NCBI GenBank assembly: GCA_022650485.1
Contig: JALCPP010000006.1
Location: 62,001 to 126,000 of the forward strand
DNA length: 64,000 nt
Source of the DNA: Oscillospiraceae bacterium
GTDB lineage: Bacteria > Bacillota > Clostridia > Oscillospirales > Acutalibacteraceae
Reading direction: 5' to 3'
Below are positions 32,584-41,468 of the stretch, piece by piece (within the stretch, counting starts at the first letter, position 1; each line of letters starts with the position of its first letter). The translations under genes and the position numbers were made by a program. Below the pieces are notes generated by a model, which saw only the letters and a program-made list of their open reading frames with translations, ran no database searches and was not told the DNA's origin.

Positions 32584-33936
32584 ATGAGTGTAAGGGAATC
32601 CCTGAAGCAAATCGTAGCGGAAACAGCAGATGTCATCAGCGGAAACTTTTCTCAGCGAAAAGAATGGACTCACCATTTAGGTGAATTTGTATCCTGCCAG
32701 TGGAAAAATCCTCGCGATATGGTTTTAAACCTGAAAGCGTTTCTCAAGTGGACCTTTCTGTCCATGTTAATCGGCGCCGTCGCGGGCGGTGCGGGTACTT
32801 TATTCTATTTCTGTATTCGGTATGCCACTGAACTGCGCTTTGCGCACGAATGGCTGATCTGGCTTCTGCCGCTGGGCGGCCTTGTCATTGTATTTCTTTA
32901 TCATCTGGGCAAAATCACACAGCCGAAAGGGACTAATCTGATCATTGAGGCGGTACGCTCACCGGAACCGATTCCCACCGTCATGGCGCCGCTGATTTTT
33001 ATTGCAACGGGAATCACGCATCTGCTCGGCGGCTCGGCAGGGCGCGAAGGGGCTGCGCTTCAGCTTGGCGGCAGCCTTGGGTATCGGATTGGAAAGATGT
33101 TTCATCTGGACGAAAAAGATCTTCACGTGGTGACCATGTGCGGCATGGCCGCCTGTTTTTCCGCCCTGTTCGGCACCCCGCTGACCTCCACCCTGCTGGT
33201 GATGGAAGTGATTACGGTCGGCGTGATGTATTATTCCGCGTTGGTTCCCTGCGTCGTCGCTTCAATTGTGGCGGCCGGCATCGCGCAGTCGTTCCACGCC
33301 ATTCCAACACAGTACCCTGTAACCGGGGAACCCGCAATTGGAATTCTGCCGCTGATGCAGGTGGCATTACTCGGAATTCTCTGCGCGCTGGTCAGTATTT
33401 TGTACTGCTTTGTCATGCAGGGAACGGGCCTGCTCTATAAGAAGTGGATTCCAAACCAATATGTGCGTGTGGTGGTCGGCGGAGTTCTGATTATTGTTCT
33501 CGCGATGATATTCGGGCGCGACTACCTCGGCATGGGCGGTGAAATGATTTCCGCGGCATTTCACCAAAGCGCTCCGCCGGAAGCATTTCTGCTCAAGCTG
33601 ATCTTTACCGCCGTAACGCTCGGCGCCGGGTTTCGCGGCGGTGAAATTGTTCCCGCTTTCTTTGTCGGGGCAACGTTCGGCTCTTTCGTCGGTTCTCTGA
33701 TCGGGCTGGACCCGTCCTTCGCGGCATCCATTGGGTTTATGTCCGTGTTCTGCGGGGTCACCAACTGCCCGCTGACCGCCTTCGTTCTAAGCGTGGAAGT
33801 CTTTAGTGAAAAGGGAATTCTCTATTATCTTCTGGCCGCCGGAATCAGCTATATGCTTTCCGGATACTGCAGTCTTTACAGCCAGCAGAAAATTCTGTAT
33901 GCAAAAGACAAATGTTTATATATCGGCGGCGAATAA
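32584..33936 (+). CDS. ClC-family anion channel or antiporter (possibly CLC-F fluoride type)
   Basis: 450 residues with about ten hydrophobic segments in the ClC arrangement. GGSAGREGAALQLGGSLG carries the gating Glu (GREG), FGTPLTSTLLVMEV follows, and GAGFRGGEIVPAFFVGATFGS is the second pore motif. The usual first motif GSGIP is missing (QPKGTNLIIEAV at the equivalent place), and the inner-gate Glu position appears as Val (LVMEVI). Together these point to the CLC-F subgroup, which exports fluoride, rather than a standard Cl-/H+ exchanger; this is an inference. No fluoride riboswitch is recognisable in the 119-base gap upstream. ATG 32584 follows GGGTGA. Confidence 0.85.
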   Translation: MSVRESLKQIVAETADVISGNFSQRKEWTHHLGEFVSCQWKNPRDMVLNLKAFLKWTFLSMLIGAVAGGAGTLFYFCIRYATELRFAHEWLIWLLPLGGLVIVFLYHLGKITQPKGTNLIIEAVRSPEPIPTVMAPLIFIATGITHLLGGSAGREGAALQLGGSLGYRIGKMFHLDEKDLHVVTMCGMAACFSALFGTPLTSTLLVMEVITVGVMYYSALVPCVVASIVAAGIAQSFHAIPTQYPVTGEPAIGILPLMQVALLGILCALVSILYCFVMQGTGLLYKKWIPNQYVRVVVGGVLIIVLAMIFGRDYLGMGGEMISAAFHQSAPPEAFLLKLIFTAVTLGAGFRGGEIVPAFFVGATFGSFVGSLIGLDPSFAASIGFMSVFCGVTNCPLTAFVLSVEVFSEKGILYYLLAAGISYMLSGYCSLYSQQKILYAKDKCLYIGGE

Positions 33937-33948
33937 TGTCGAAAATAA

Positions 33949-33982
33949 AAACGGGCGGTCCCGCAGGGCCGCCCGTTTTTTC
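33949..33982. terminator. Bidirectional terminator between ClC and the SARP gene
   Basis: Stem ACGGGCGG/CCGCCCGT (33951-33958, 33969-33976) extended by a C/G pair, with an A-run before and a T-run after, separating two convergent genes. Confidence 0.85.
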
Positions 33983-34003
33983 TGTTTTCTTCCCGGTTTA
34001 CCT

Positions 34004-35206
34004 CTACTCTATAATGGAGATGGCCTTGGTGACAACCCGAACGGCATCCCGGCGATAGCCAAACCGGAACTTTCTCATCACCCGCTGCACAACCCCTTCC
34101 GCCGTTTCGGAGATGACGGTTTCCAGCATGGCGATATACTGCGTCGCACTGCAGGAGGCCACCACATCCCCTCTTCTCATGCCCGTCAGAATTGCTTCCT
34201 TTAGTTTGTCAGACGCAACGCGAAGCGCTTCCGGCTCCGGCGGCCTGCCGTCTGATCCAGTCAAAGTGAAAAGAACCAAAAAAATGGAAAGGCCGGTGCG
34301 CGGCATCATGCGCACCTGAGACCGATACAGACATTTGAACATATCGTAATCGCATAAAAACGCGCCCGTGATCTTTGTTTTTTCCTGAAGGTCACCGCGA
34401 ATACTTTCCAGATCCGTCTGCGGCCTGCTGCTGTCTGCCCTTTTGCCGACACAGGGCTTGAAAAGCCCGCTCAGGTTCACACCGAATTCCTGATAAAACA
34501 GCTTCACCGCGTGGTCATAATGGTCAAACGCTTTCCCGGAACATCCCGCATTGGAGCAGGCACGCATCAGCAAAATATGCATGGATTCTTCATACGGAAA
34601 CAGCCGAAGCGCCGCTTCACAAACCGGAACCACCTCATCATAGCGTTCCTTTTGGGACAGCAGTGCGCAAAGGCCTTTCACACAGCTTAAATACATGGCG
34701 CGGTAGCGCGTACTTTGCAAAATCACCCATTTGCTGTAAGAGGATTTCGGCAGGAACCCGTTCTGATACAGTCTGAGCGCCTTCCGGTAGCACTGAATCC
34801 GTTTTTCATCGGACACTTTTTTGGAACGTGCTTTTTCCACAGCCTCCAAAAACAGTTCGGAATCCACTTTGCATTCGTGCCGGTTGTTCCACGCATAGGT
34901 TCCATTGATGAAAACAATAAACTGGGATTGGTCCCCTGCCAAATCGCGCAGCAGGGTTCTCGCCCGGTACACAAGGTTTTTCAGGGCATTTTCCGGATCG
35001 CCGCATGTGCGGCCGTCCCAGATGTCGCGAAGCATCCGGTTCAGCGGCACGGTGGCGGAACGATGCACAATCAGATATTGAATCAGCATCCAGACCCGCT
35101 TGGTGCGTCCTTTTAGTTTTGTTAGAGTTTTTCCGTTGATGGTGATTGAAAATTCGCCAAACATTTGAATTTCTATTTTAATATTTTTAGAGGGATACAA
35201 ACGCAT
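34004..35206 (-). CDS. SARP/BTAD-type transcriptional regulator with degenerate GGDEF-like C-terminus
   Basis: 400 residues. Residues ~8-105 are an OmpR/SARP-type winged helix (QMFGEFSITINGKTL, LIQYLIVHRSATVPLNRM, WDGRTCGDPENALKNLVYRARTLL in the usual order). Residues ~110-250 are a BTAD/TPR-like helical domain (YDEVVPVCEAALRLFPYEESMHILLMRA). The last ~120 residues (TGLSIFLVLFTL, LKEAILTGMRRGDVVASCS, ATQYIAMLE, then a helix) match the GGDEF fold in layout, but the RYGGDEF site reads SCSATQYI, so no cyclase activity is expected. It could act as a ligand or dimerisation domain. ATG 35206 has a close GGGAAG. Targets are unknown. Confidence 0.75.
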   Translation of the reverse strand: MRLYPSKNIKIEIQMFGEFSITINGKTLTKLKGRTKRVWMLIQYLIVHRSATVPLNRMLRDIWDGRTCGDPENALKNLVYRARTLLRDLAGDQSQFIVFINGTYAWNNRHECKVDSELFLEAVEKARSKKVSDEKRIQCYRKALRLYQNGFLPKSSYSKWVILQSTRYRAMYLSCVKGLCALLSQKERYDEVVPVCEAALRLFPYEESMHILLMRACSNAGCSGKAFDHYDHAVKLFYQEFGVNLSGLFKPCVGKRADSSRPQTDLESIRGDLQEKTKITGAFLCDYDMFKCLYRSQVRMMPRTGLSIFLVLFTLTGSDGRPPEPEALRVASDKLKEAILTGMRRGDVVASCSATQYIAMLETVISETAEGVVQRVMRKFRFGYRRDAVRVVTKAISIIE

Positions 35207-35311
35207 CGCTTCCCATCTGAAAAATCTGCCTTCAGTTTACCATAATTTACATAAAACTACAAGAAATTAATAAGCGGGCAAGCATTTCAGCCTGCTCGCT
35301 TTTATTAAAAC

Positions 35312-35833
35312 CTATTCGTCTTCGTCCTCTTCCAGTTTTTCCAACACGACTGTCTGAAGACGCCTGGTCTCGTTCAAATTCATTACGCGCTGGTTCCGGC
35401 TTCCCCGAAAGCGCAGCGTCAGGTCTTTCTGCTGCTGCAAAAACGGCCCGTCCACCAGCACATCCGTCCCCTGAAGCAGCGCCTGCACGCCACAGTCCGG
35501 CATAGCCAGAAGATTTTCGTACAGGTAACCGGTGTATGTGGTCACATCCAGCCCGGCCCCGTGCACAAAGTCCGCCAGTTCCGCCAGCGGACCCGGCTGG
35601 CAGAACGGCTCGCCGCCGCTGAAGGTCACGCCTTTCAGCAGCGGGTTTTCACGAATCCGGTGAAACAGCTCATCCGTCTTCATCACGGTTCCGCCCTCAA
35701 ACGGATGGGACTGCGGATTGTGGCACCCAGGGCAGTGGTGCGGGCAACCCTGCACAAACACGACAAATCGGATTCCTTTGCCGTCCACAATGGATTCCGG
35801 CTCAATTCCGCATACCCTCAGTTCAGATGCCAT
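35312..35833 (-). CDS. nrdG: Anaerobic ribonucleotide reductase activating enzyme
   Basis: Radical-SAM activase that generates the glycyl radical on NrdD. 173 residues. FVQGCPHHCPGCHN contains the CxxxCxxC cluster, then GVTFSGGEPFCQPGPL (GGE motif) and VDGPFLQQQKDLTLRFRGSRNQR, typical of NrdG. ATG 35833 is used because the longer reading to 35926 lies inside nrdD; the start overlaps the nrdD stop by 11 bases, implying translational coupling. Confidence 0.95.
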   Translation of the reverse strand: MASELRVCGIEPESIVDGKGIRFVVFVQGCPHHCPGCHNPQSHPFEGGTVMKTDELFHRIRENPLLKGVTFSGGEPFCQPGPLAELADFVHGAGLDVTTYTGYLYENLLAMPDCGVQALLQGTDVLVDGPFLQQQKDLTLRFRGSRNQRVMNLNETRRLQTVVLEKLEEDEDE

Positions 35834-38153
35834 GCTTGACCCGATCCCTTTCTTCCGCGCGCTTTGCGTCGTTGAATCGGTCCAGCGTGCCAACCAGATA
35901 CCCGGTAATCCTGCGAATCCGTTCAAATTTGACCCCGTCGTCTTCTTTGCGGTGGCAGCGGGGGCACTCGTTGTCGATAATCCCGTTGTAACCGCAGACC
36001 GGGTCGCGGTCGACCGGATGGTTGACAGAGCCGTAGCCGACGCCGTTTTCCTTCATGCAGCGAATAATCGCCTCAAAGGCCTCAGGATTCTTCGTCGTGT
36101 CGCCGTCCAGTTCCACGTAACTGATATGACCCGCGTTGGTCAGCGCATGATACGGGGCTTCCAGCTTAATTTTTTCAAATGCGCGAATGGGGAAATATAC
36201 GGGAATGTGGAACGAATTCGTGTAATACTCCCGATCGGTCACACCGGGGATGATTCCGTACTTTTGCTTGTCAATCTTGACAAACCGGCCGGAAAGGCCC
36301 TCCGCCGGGGTTGCGAGCAGGGTAAAGTTCAGACCGGTCTTTTTTGATTCGTCGTCCATCCGCTTTCTCATGTGGCCGATGATTTCAAGACCGAGCTTCT
36401 GGCTTTTCGGGCTTTCTCCATGGTGTTTGCCGGTCAGGGCTTTCAATGTCTCCGCAAGGCCGATAAATCCAATGCTCAGCGTACCGTGCTTCAGCACTTC
36501 CGCAACGCTGTCCTCCCAGCCGAGTTTATCACTGTCGATCCACACGCCCTGTCCCATCAAAAACGGATAGTTGTAAACATGCTTGGAACATTGAATTTTA
36601 AAGCGGTGCAGCAGCTGACGGATCACCAGATCAATCCGCTTGTCCAAGATTTTGTAAAAATTTTCAATATCGCCGTGTGCTTCAATCCCGACACGCGGCA
36701 GATTAATAGAAGTAAAGCTCAAATTTCCGCGGCCGCAGGTTACTTCACGGTCCGGGTCATTCACATTGCCCATGACCCGAGTGCGGCAGCCCATATAGGC
36801 AACTTCTGTGTTATAGTCGCCCGGTTTGTAGTACTGCAGATTATACGGTGCATCCAAAAAGCTGAAATTCGGGAACAGGCGCTTTGCGCTGGTGCGCACG
36901 GACAGCTGAAACAGGTCGTAATTCGGGTCGCCCGGATTATAGTTGACACCCTCTTTGACCTTAAAAATCTGTACGGGGAAAATCGGGGTTTCCCCCTGCC
37001 CAAGCCCCGCTTTCGTGGCAAGCAGCAAATCCTTCATCACCATGCGGCCTTCCGGCGATGTATCCGTGCCGTAATTCAGCGAACTGAACGGCACTTGTGC
37101 GCCCGCGCGTGAATTCATGGTGTTCAAGTTGTGAATCAGCGCCTCCATGGCCTGGTACGTGGCGCGGTCCGTGCTTTTGGTTGCCGCCCCCACCGCATAC
37201 CGGTGTGCTCTCGCCACTTCCTGCGCCGTTACCGCCTCGTAGCCGCCCGCGCGCTGATGCTCCGGCAGAAACTGGGCAAATCGGATCCCGTATTCATCCA
37301 CATCCGCCATGGTAACATCCTCACCCACCGTGCGGCGCGCTTCCGCAATCATGGCGTCCGCATCGGCAGCTTCCATCCCGTGCGAAATCTGAAAATAGCG
37401 GGAAAGTTCCTGAAAATAAAAGCGGCGGAAGGTCTTCGCAACACCCGGCGCCATGGAATAGTCAAAATTCGGAACGCTCTGGCCGCCATGCATTTCATTC
37501 TGGTCCGCCTGAATCGCAATGCAGGCAAGCGCCGCGTAAGAACTGATGTCGTTCGGCTCGCGCAGTGTTCCATGTCCGGTGCAGAATCCCCCGTGGAACA
37601 GCTTGAGCAAATCAATCTGGCAGCAGGTTTCCGTCAGCATGTAAAAATCTTCGTCGTGAATATGAATATCACCGTTCAAATGCGCGGCGGCAATATCTTT
37701 CGGAAGAATATAGTTGTTAATGAAGTATTTTGAACCCTCTGAACCGTATTTCAGCATGGTTCCCATGGCGGTGTCCGCGTCGATATTGGCGTTTTCCCTC
37801 TTTAAGTCGACATCTTTCGCGTCGCGGAATGTCAGCTGGCGGTAAATATTCATCAAATTGTCCTCGGCCTGCCGAATCTTCGTATGCTCGGCGCGGTAAA
37901 GGATATAGGCCTTTGCGGTCTTTGCAAAATCCTTCGCAATCAGCTTTTCTTCCACAGCGTCCTGAACCTGCTCCACCGTCGGTGTGCAGTCACCGCTGAA
38001 TTTTCCCGCAACCATCGATGTCATTTCATCCAGTTCAGCCTGGGATATGGTTTCGGTCTTCACTGCCTGATTTGCCTTTTCAATTGCATTCCGAATCTTT
38101 TTTTCATCAAACGGAACAATTGAACCGCTCCGTTTCTGAATCCGTGTCGCCAT
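35823..38153 (-). CDS. nrdD: Anaerobic ribonucleoside-triphosphate reductase
   Basis: Class III reductase, 776 residues. The N-terminal ATP-cone (IQKRSGSIVPFDEKKI) senses ATP/dATP. The core includes HIHDEDFYMLTETCCQIDL, NTMNSRAGAQVPFSSLNYGTD, and FTLLATPAEGLSGRF. The glycyl-radical site is RRITGYLVGTLDRFNDAK near the C-terminus. The zinc site upstream, DPVCGYNGIIDNECPRCH, has three Cys and a likely Asp or His in the place of the fourth. The gene is preceded by a consensus promoter with an NrdR-type box. Confidence 0.97.
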   Translation of the reverse strand: MATRIQKRSGSIVPFDEKKIRNAIEKANQAVKTETISQAELDEMTSMVAGKFSGDCTPTVEQVQDAVEEKLIAKDFAKTAKAYILYRAEHTKIRQAEDNLMNIYRQLTFRDAKDVDLKRENANIDADTAMGTMLKYGSEGSKYFINNYILPKDIAAAHLNGDIHIHDEDFYMLTETCCQIDLLKLFHGGFCTGHGTLREPNDISSYAALACIAIQADQNEMHGGQSVPNFDYSMAPGVAKTFRRFYFQELSRYFQISHGMEAADADAMIAEARRTVGEDVTMADVDEYGIRFAQFLPEHQRAGGYEAVTAQEVARAHRYAVGAATKSTDRATYQAMEALIHNLNTMNSRAGAQVPFSSLNYGTDTSPEGRMVMKDLLLATKAGLGQGETPIFPVQIFKVKEGVNYNPGDPNYDLFQLSVRTSAKRLFPNFSFLDAPYNLQYYKPGDYNTEVAYMGCRTRVMGNVNDPDREVTCGRGNLSFTSINLPRVGIEAHGDIENFYKILDKRIDLVIRQLLHRFKIQCSKHVYNYPFLMGQGVWIDSDKLGWEDSVAEVLKHGTLSIGFIGLAETLKALTGKHHGESPKSQKLGLEIIGHMRKRMDDESKKTGLNFTLLATPAEGLSGRFVKIDKQKYGIIPGVTDREYYTNSFHIPVYFPIRAFEKIKLEAPYHALTNAGHISYVELDGDTTKNPEAFEAIIRCMKENGVGYGSVNHPVDRDPVCGYNGIIDNECPRCHRKEDDGVKFERIRRITGYLVGTLDRFNDAKRAEERDRVKHGI

Positions 38154-38222
38154 TTCAACTTCATCCTTTCCGCTTCTTTTCCGCCGGAATAAATTCCCAT
38201 CCTGCGGACGAGTGTAATAAGA

Positions 38223-38251
38223 ATTATACTTGTTTTTTACGGCAATGTCAA
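38223..38251 (-). promoter_or_regulatory. nrdD promoter
   Basis: TTGACA (38251-38246), 17 bases, TATAAT (38228-38223), both boxes fully consensus; the leader before the nrdD ATG is about 62 bases. Confidence 0.85.
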
Positions 38252-38260
38252 GAAATTAAT

Positions 38261-38309
38261 ATACAAGATATAGTATGCATTTTTTTACATTGCGATAGTA
38301 AATACTATC
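38261..38309. promoter_or_regulatory. NrdR-type box pair upstream of nrdD
   Basis: Minus-strand ATACTATATCTTGTAT (38276-38261) matches the NrdR box (ACACTATATCTTGTGT) at 14 of 16 positions and lies ten bases upstream of the -35 box. A second perfect palindrome, GATAGT-AAAT-ACTATC (38294-38309), is centred 33 bases away, the usual NrdR pair spacing of about three helical turns, although it is a poorer match. Confidence 0.7.
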
Positions 38310-38357
38310 CATAGCAAATTATGCTTTTAATATCTTTCGCTTTATTTGCGATTCCTT

Positions 38358-38388
38358 ACAAAAAAGGTCTTTCCAAAACGGAAAGACC
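38358..38388 (-). terminator. Terminator after the hxlR gene
   Basis: Minus-strand stem GGTCTTTCC/GGAAAGACC (38388-38380, 38374-38366) followed by TTTTTTG (38365-38358). Confidence 0.85.
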
Positions 38389-38442
38389 CCTGTGATTCAA
38401 ACCCGCATTATTTTAAAATATTTTCAATTTGTAAAAGTTCTT

Positions 38443-38841
38443 CTAGCCGTGTTTCTCTTGTCCCTTCACCCACACGCACAGCTGTTCCAGAACCGGAATC
38501 AGCCCCGCCCCGGCAGCGGTCACCTCGTATTCCACGCGCGGCGGAATCTCGCGGTACTGCCGGCGTTCCACCAAGCCGTCCGCTGCCAGCTCTTTCAGGC
38601 TTTGGCTCAGCATCATGTCCGTAATTCCGGAAATCCGGCTGCGAATCTCGCCGTAACGAATCGAGTCCCCGCTCTGAAGCGCCCACAGCACACGGAATTT
38701 CCATTTGCCGCCGACCAGGGAAACCGCATCCCGCAGCAGGGCGTCGCCCTGACGGTCGTCTGAAGAAAAAGTCCCCGGCAAAGCATCGGTCTGCTCTTGG
38801 CTTTCCTGGCTGCGCTTATCCCGTTTTTTCTTTTTTTTCAC
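38443..38841 (-). CDS. HxlR-family winged-helix regulator
   Basis: 132 residues. DAVSLVGGKWKFRVLWALQSG is the HxlR signature, followed by RYGEIRSRISGITDMMLSQSLKELAADGLVERR split over the recognition helices and PRVEYEVTAAGAGLIPVLE. The N-terminus is a lysine-rich tract (VKKKKKRDKRS). The start is GTG 38841, whose GTGA overlaps the queH stop by four bases, with GGAGGGGAG upstream. HxlR regulators often sense thiol-reactive or aldehyde stress; the ligand here is unknown. Confidence 0.88.
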   Translation of the reverse strand: MKKKKKRDKRSQESQEQTDALPGTFSSDDRQGDALLRDAVSLVGGKWKFRVLWALQSGDSIRYGEIRSRISGITDMMLSQSLKELAADGLVERRQYREIPPRVEYEVTAAGAGLIPVLEQLCVWVKGQEKHG

Positions 38842-39485
38842 CGCTGTGCAACTCCCCTCCGCGCCGCACGTTTCCGCCGCGCGGCCTCTTTGGAAAACGG
38901 GCATCCGCAGAAATCCTGCCGATACAGCCCGTAAATGTGGGAAAGTTCAATTGACCGCTGATACCCGCCCTTTTTCTTAAAATCGGAGGGCAGAAACGGC
39001 ACCTCGTATTTTTTCCCTAAATCCAGCCCAATCTCATTGAGCTTCTGCGCGTTTTTATAGGGGCTGACCGTCAGGGTTGTCGTAAAGAAATCATAACCGC
39101 CCGCGCGGGCATACCGGGCGGTCTCTTCCAGCCGCAGGCGGTAACAGCCCATGCAGCGTTCGCCGCCCTCCGGCTCCTGCTCCATCCCGCTGGCCATTTC
39201 GAGGAACTGATGGACATTGTAGCGCCCCTCGATAAACTTTGCCGGATATTTCTGCGGCAATTCGGTCAGAAGGCGCTTTACCTCCGCAATTCGCTTTCGG
39301 TACTCCTCTTCCGGCAGGATATTCGGGTTATAAAAAAACACCGTCACCCGGAAAATCGGGGCAAGCTGCTCCAGCACACTGCTCAGGCAGGGGGCGCAAC
39401 AGTCGTGCAGCAGCAGCGTCGGCACCCGGTCTTCAAATCCGTCAATAATTTTCAGCATTTGATTTCTGTAATTCACTTTATTCAT
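38838..39485 (-). CDS. queH: Epoxyqueuosine reductase QueH
   Basis: Cobalamin-independent enzyme for the last step of queuosine synthesis in tRNA. 215 residues, DUF208 family. LLLHDCCAPCLSSVLEQL holds the first cysteine group, RCMGCYRLRLEETARYA the second, DFFTTTLTVSPYKNAQKLN and YRQDFCGCPFS the C-terminal cysteine pair, the [4Fe-4S] and iron ligands. ATG 39485 follows AAGGAGG, correcting a longer reading to 39671. The gene is translationally coupled to hxlR. Confidence 0.92.
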   Translation of the reverse strand: MNKVNYRNQMLKIIDGFEDRVPTLLLHDCCAPCLSSVLEQLAPIFRVTVFFYNPNILPEEEYRKRIAEVKRLLTELPQKYPAKFIEGRYNVHQFLEMASGMEQEPEGGERCMGCYRLRLEETARYARAGGYDFFTTTLTVSPYKNAQKLNEIGLDLGKKYEVPFLPSDFKKKGGYQRSIELSHIYGLYRQDFCGCPFSKEAARRKRAARRGVAQR

Positions 39486-39633
39486 GATGCACCTCCTTGG
39501 CCATGCGGCCCGAACCGGACCGCGGTAATCGCATCCGCCGCCGCGGAACTGCCCGGGAGAATGCATGAAAACTGCTTTCCCGGGCTCTGAAACGTTCCAA
39601 TCCGCCGGCCCGGCGCGCGGATTCTTTCGCTCT

Positions 39634-41418
39634 TTATTTTTTCGGAAGTATGGAAACTCCAAGTTCTTCAAGCTGTTTCGGGTCGACTTCTGTCGGCGCG
39701 TTGCTCATCAGTTCGGCGGAAGACGCGACTTTCGGGAACGCGATGACGTCGCGGATGCTGTCGCAGCCGAGCATCAGCATGACCAGACGGTCCAGCCCAA
39801 ACGCCATGCCGGCATGCGGCGGGGCTCCGTAGCGGAACGCGTCAATCAGGAAACCGAAACGCTCCTGCGCCTGCTCCGGGGTAAATCCGAGCGCCTGAAA
39901 CATGCGGCGCTGAATCTCCGGGCGGTTAATGCGAACCGAGCCGCCGCCGACCTCATTGCCGTTCAGGACCATGTCGTAGGCAATGGCCAGCACGCTGCCG
40001 GGGTCGGATTCCAGCTTATCGAGATCCTCTTCACGCGGCATGGTGAATGGATGGTGCATTGCGACAAAGCGGCCCTCTTCCTCGCTGTACTCGAACAGCG
40101 GAAAGTCCGTCACCCACAGAAGGCAGGGTTTGGTCTTGTCAATCAGGTCAAAGCGGGACGCCAGTTCCTTGCGCAGTGCGCCGAGGGACTCGAACACCAC
40201 TTTGTCCTTTCCGTCCGCCACAAGGAACAGCACGTCTCCGGTTTCCGCACCCAAAGCCCTGCGAATTTCCGCAGCTTCTTCCGGCGCCAGGAACTTTTCA
40301 TAGGAGGAAGTCTCTTTTCCGGAGGCGAGGCGCGTCCATGCAAGTCCTTTGGCCCCGTAAGCCTTAATCCACTCGCCCAGCTTGTCGATCTCTTTGCGGC
40401 TTAACGCGTCCGCCTGTCCTTTCAAATTGATGCCGCGCACGCTTCCGCCCGAAGCCAAGGCACCCGAAAACACGCGGAACTGCGTATTTTTCAGCTCCTC
40501 ACTCAGGTCGTGCAGTTCCATTCCGAAACGCAGGTCCGGCTTGTCGGAGCCAAAGCGGTTCATCGCCTCATGCCACGTCATGCGGCGCAGCGGAGTCGGA
40601 ATTTCAACATCGAGCACTTTTTTATAAACATCTTTAATAAAGCCTTCCGCAATTCCCATCACGTCATCCTGGGAAACGAAGGACATTTCAAAGTCAATCT
40701 GCGTAAATTCCGGCTGACGGTCCGCGCGCAGGTCCTCGTCGCGGAAACAGCGGGCCACCTGCATATAGCGGTCGAACCCGGACAGCATCAAAAGCTGCTT
40801 GTAAAGCTGCGGCGACTGCGGCAGTGCAAAAAAGCTGCCCGGGAACATGCGGGAAGGCACCAGGTAGTCGCGCGCGCCCTCCGGCGTGGACTTAATCAAA
40901 TCCGGCGTTTCAATTTCAAGGAAACCGTTGTCGTCAAAGTAGTCGCGCGCCGCTTTGACAATGCGGTGCCGACCGATAATCTTCTTCTGCATATCCGGGC
41001 GCCGCAGGTCCAGATAGCGGTATTTCAGGCGGGTATCTTCTTTGACATCCGTTTTTTCCTCTACGGCAAACGGCGGTGTTTCACTCTTTGCAAGCACGCG
41101 CAGCTCTGCAACGTCGATTTCAATCTCTCCGGTGGGAAGGTCGGTGTTTTTCGCCGAGCGCTCCCGCACGGTTCCCCGCGCCGCCAAAACGAATTCCGCA
41201 CGGGCGGTAAACGCTTTTTGAAAGATTTCACGGTCGGTTTTATCGCCGAACGCGAGCTGAACGATTCCTGTACGGTCGCGCAAATCGATAAAAATCAGCT
41301 GGCCCAGATCACGCTGGCGCTGCACCCATCCGCATACGGTCACTTCCCGGCCGCAGTCCTTTGCGCGCAGGGTTCCACAGTAATCGGTCCGTTTCAGACC
41401 TGTCAATGATTCCGGCAT
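39634..41418 (-). CDS. aspS: Aspartyl-tRNA synthetase
   Basis: Class IIb synthetase, 594 residues. The N-terminal OB-fold anticodon domain (VTVCGWVQRQRDLGQLIFIDLRD) is followed by class II motif 1 (FLEIETPDLIKSTPEGARDYLVPSR region), motif 2 (ARCFRDEDLRADRQPEFTQIDFEMS in part) and motif 3 (GMAFGLDRLVMLMLG). A bacterial insertion (GAD) domain lies near 290-420. Downstream of the serine hydrolase gene in a run that starts at hisS; hisS-aspS neighbours are common in Firmicutes. GGGG RBS before ATG 41418. Confidence 0.98.
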   Translation of the reverse strand: MPESLTGLKRTDYCGTLRAKDCGREVTVCGWVQRQRDLGQLIFIDLRDRTGIVQLAFGDKTDREIFQKAFTARAEFVLAARGTVRERSAKNTDLPTGEIEIDVAELRVLAKSETPPFAVEEKTDVKEDTRLKYRYLDLRRPDMQKKIIGRHRIVKAARDYFDDNGFLEIETPDLIKSTPEGARDYLVPSRMFPGSFFALPQSPQLYKQLLMLSGFDRYMQVARCFRDEDLRADRQPEFTQIDFEMSFVSQDDVMGIAEGFIKDVYKKVLDVEIPTPLRRMTWHEAMNRFGSDKPDLRFGMELHDLSEELKNTQFRVFSGALASGGSVRGINLKGQADALSRKEIDKLGEWIKAYGAKGLAWTRLASGKETSSYEKFLAPEEAAEIRRALGAETGDVLFLVADGKDKVVFESLGALRKELASRFDLIDKTKPCLLWVTDFPLFEYSEEEGRFVAMHHPFTMPREEDLDKLESDPGSVLAIAYDMVLNGNEVGGGSVRINRPEIQRRMFQALGFTPEQAQERFGFLIDAFRYGAPPHAGMAFGLDRLVMLMLGCDSIRDVIAFPKVASSAELMSNAPTEVDPKQLEELGVSILPKK

Positions 41419-41468
41419 ATTGATTTCCCCATTCTTTTCATTATCTTTGGCAATTAAATTTTATCATC

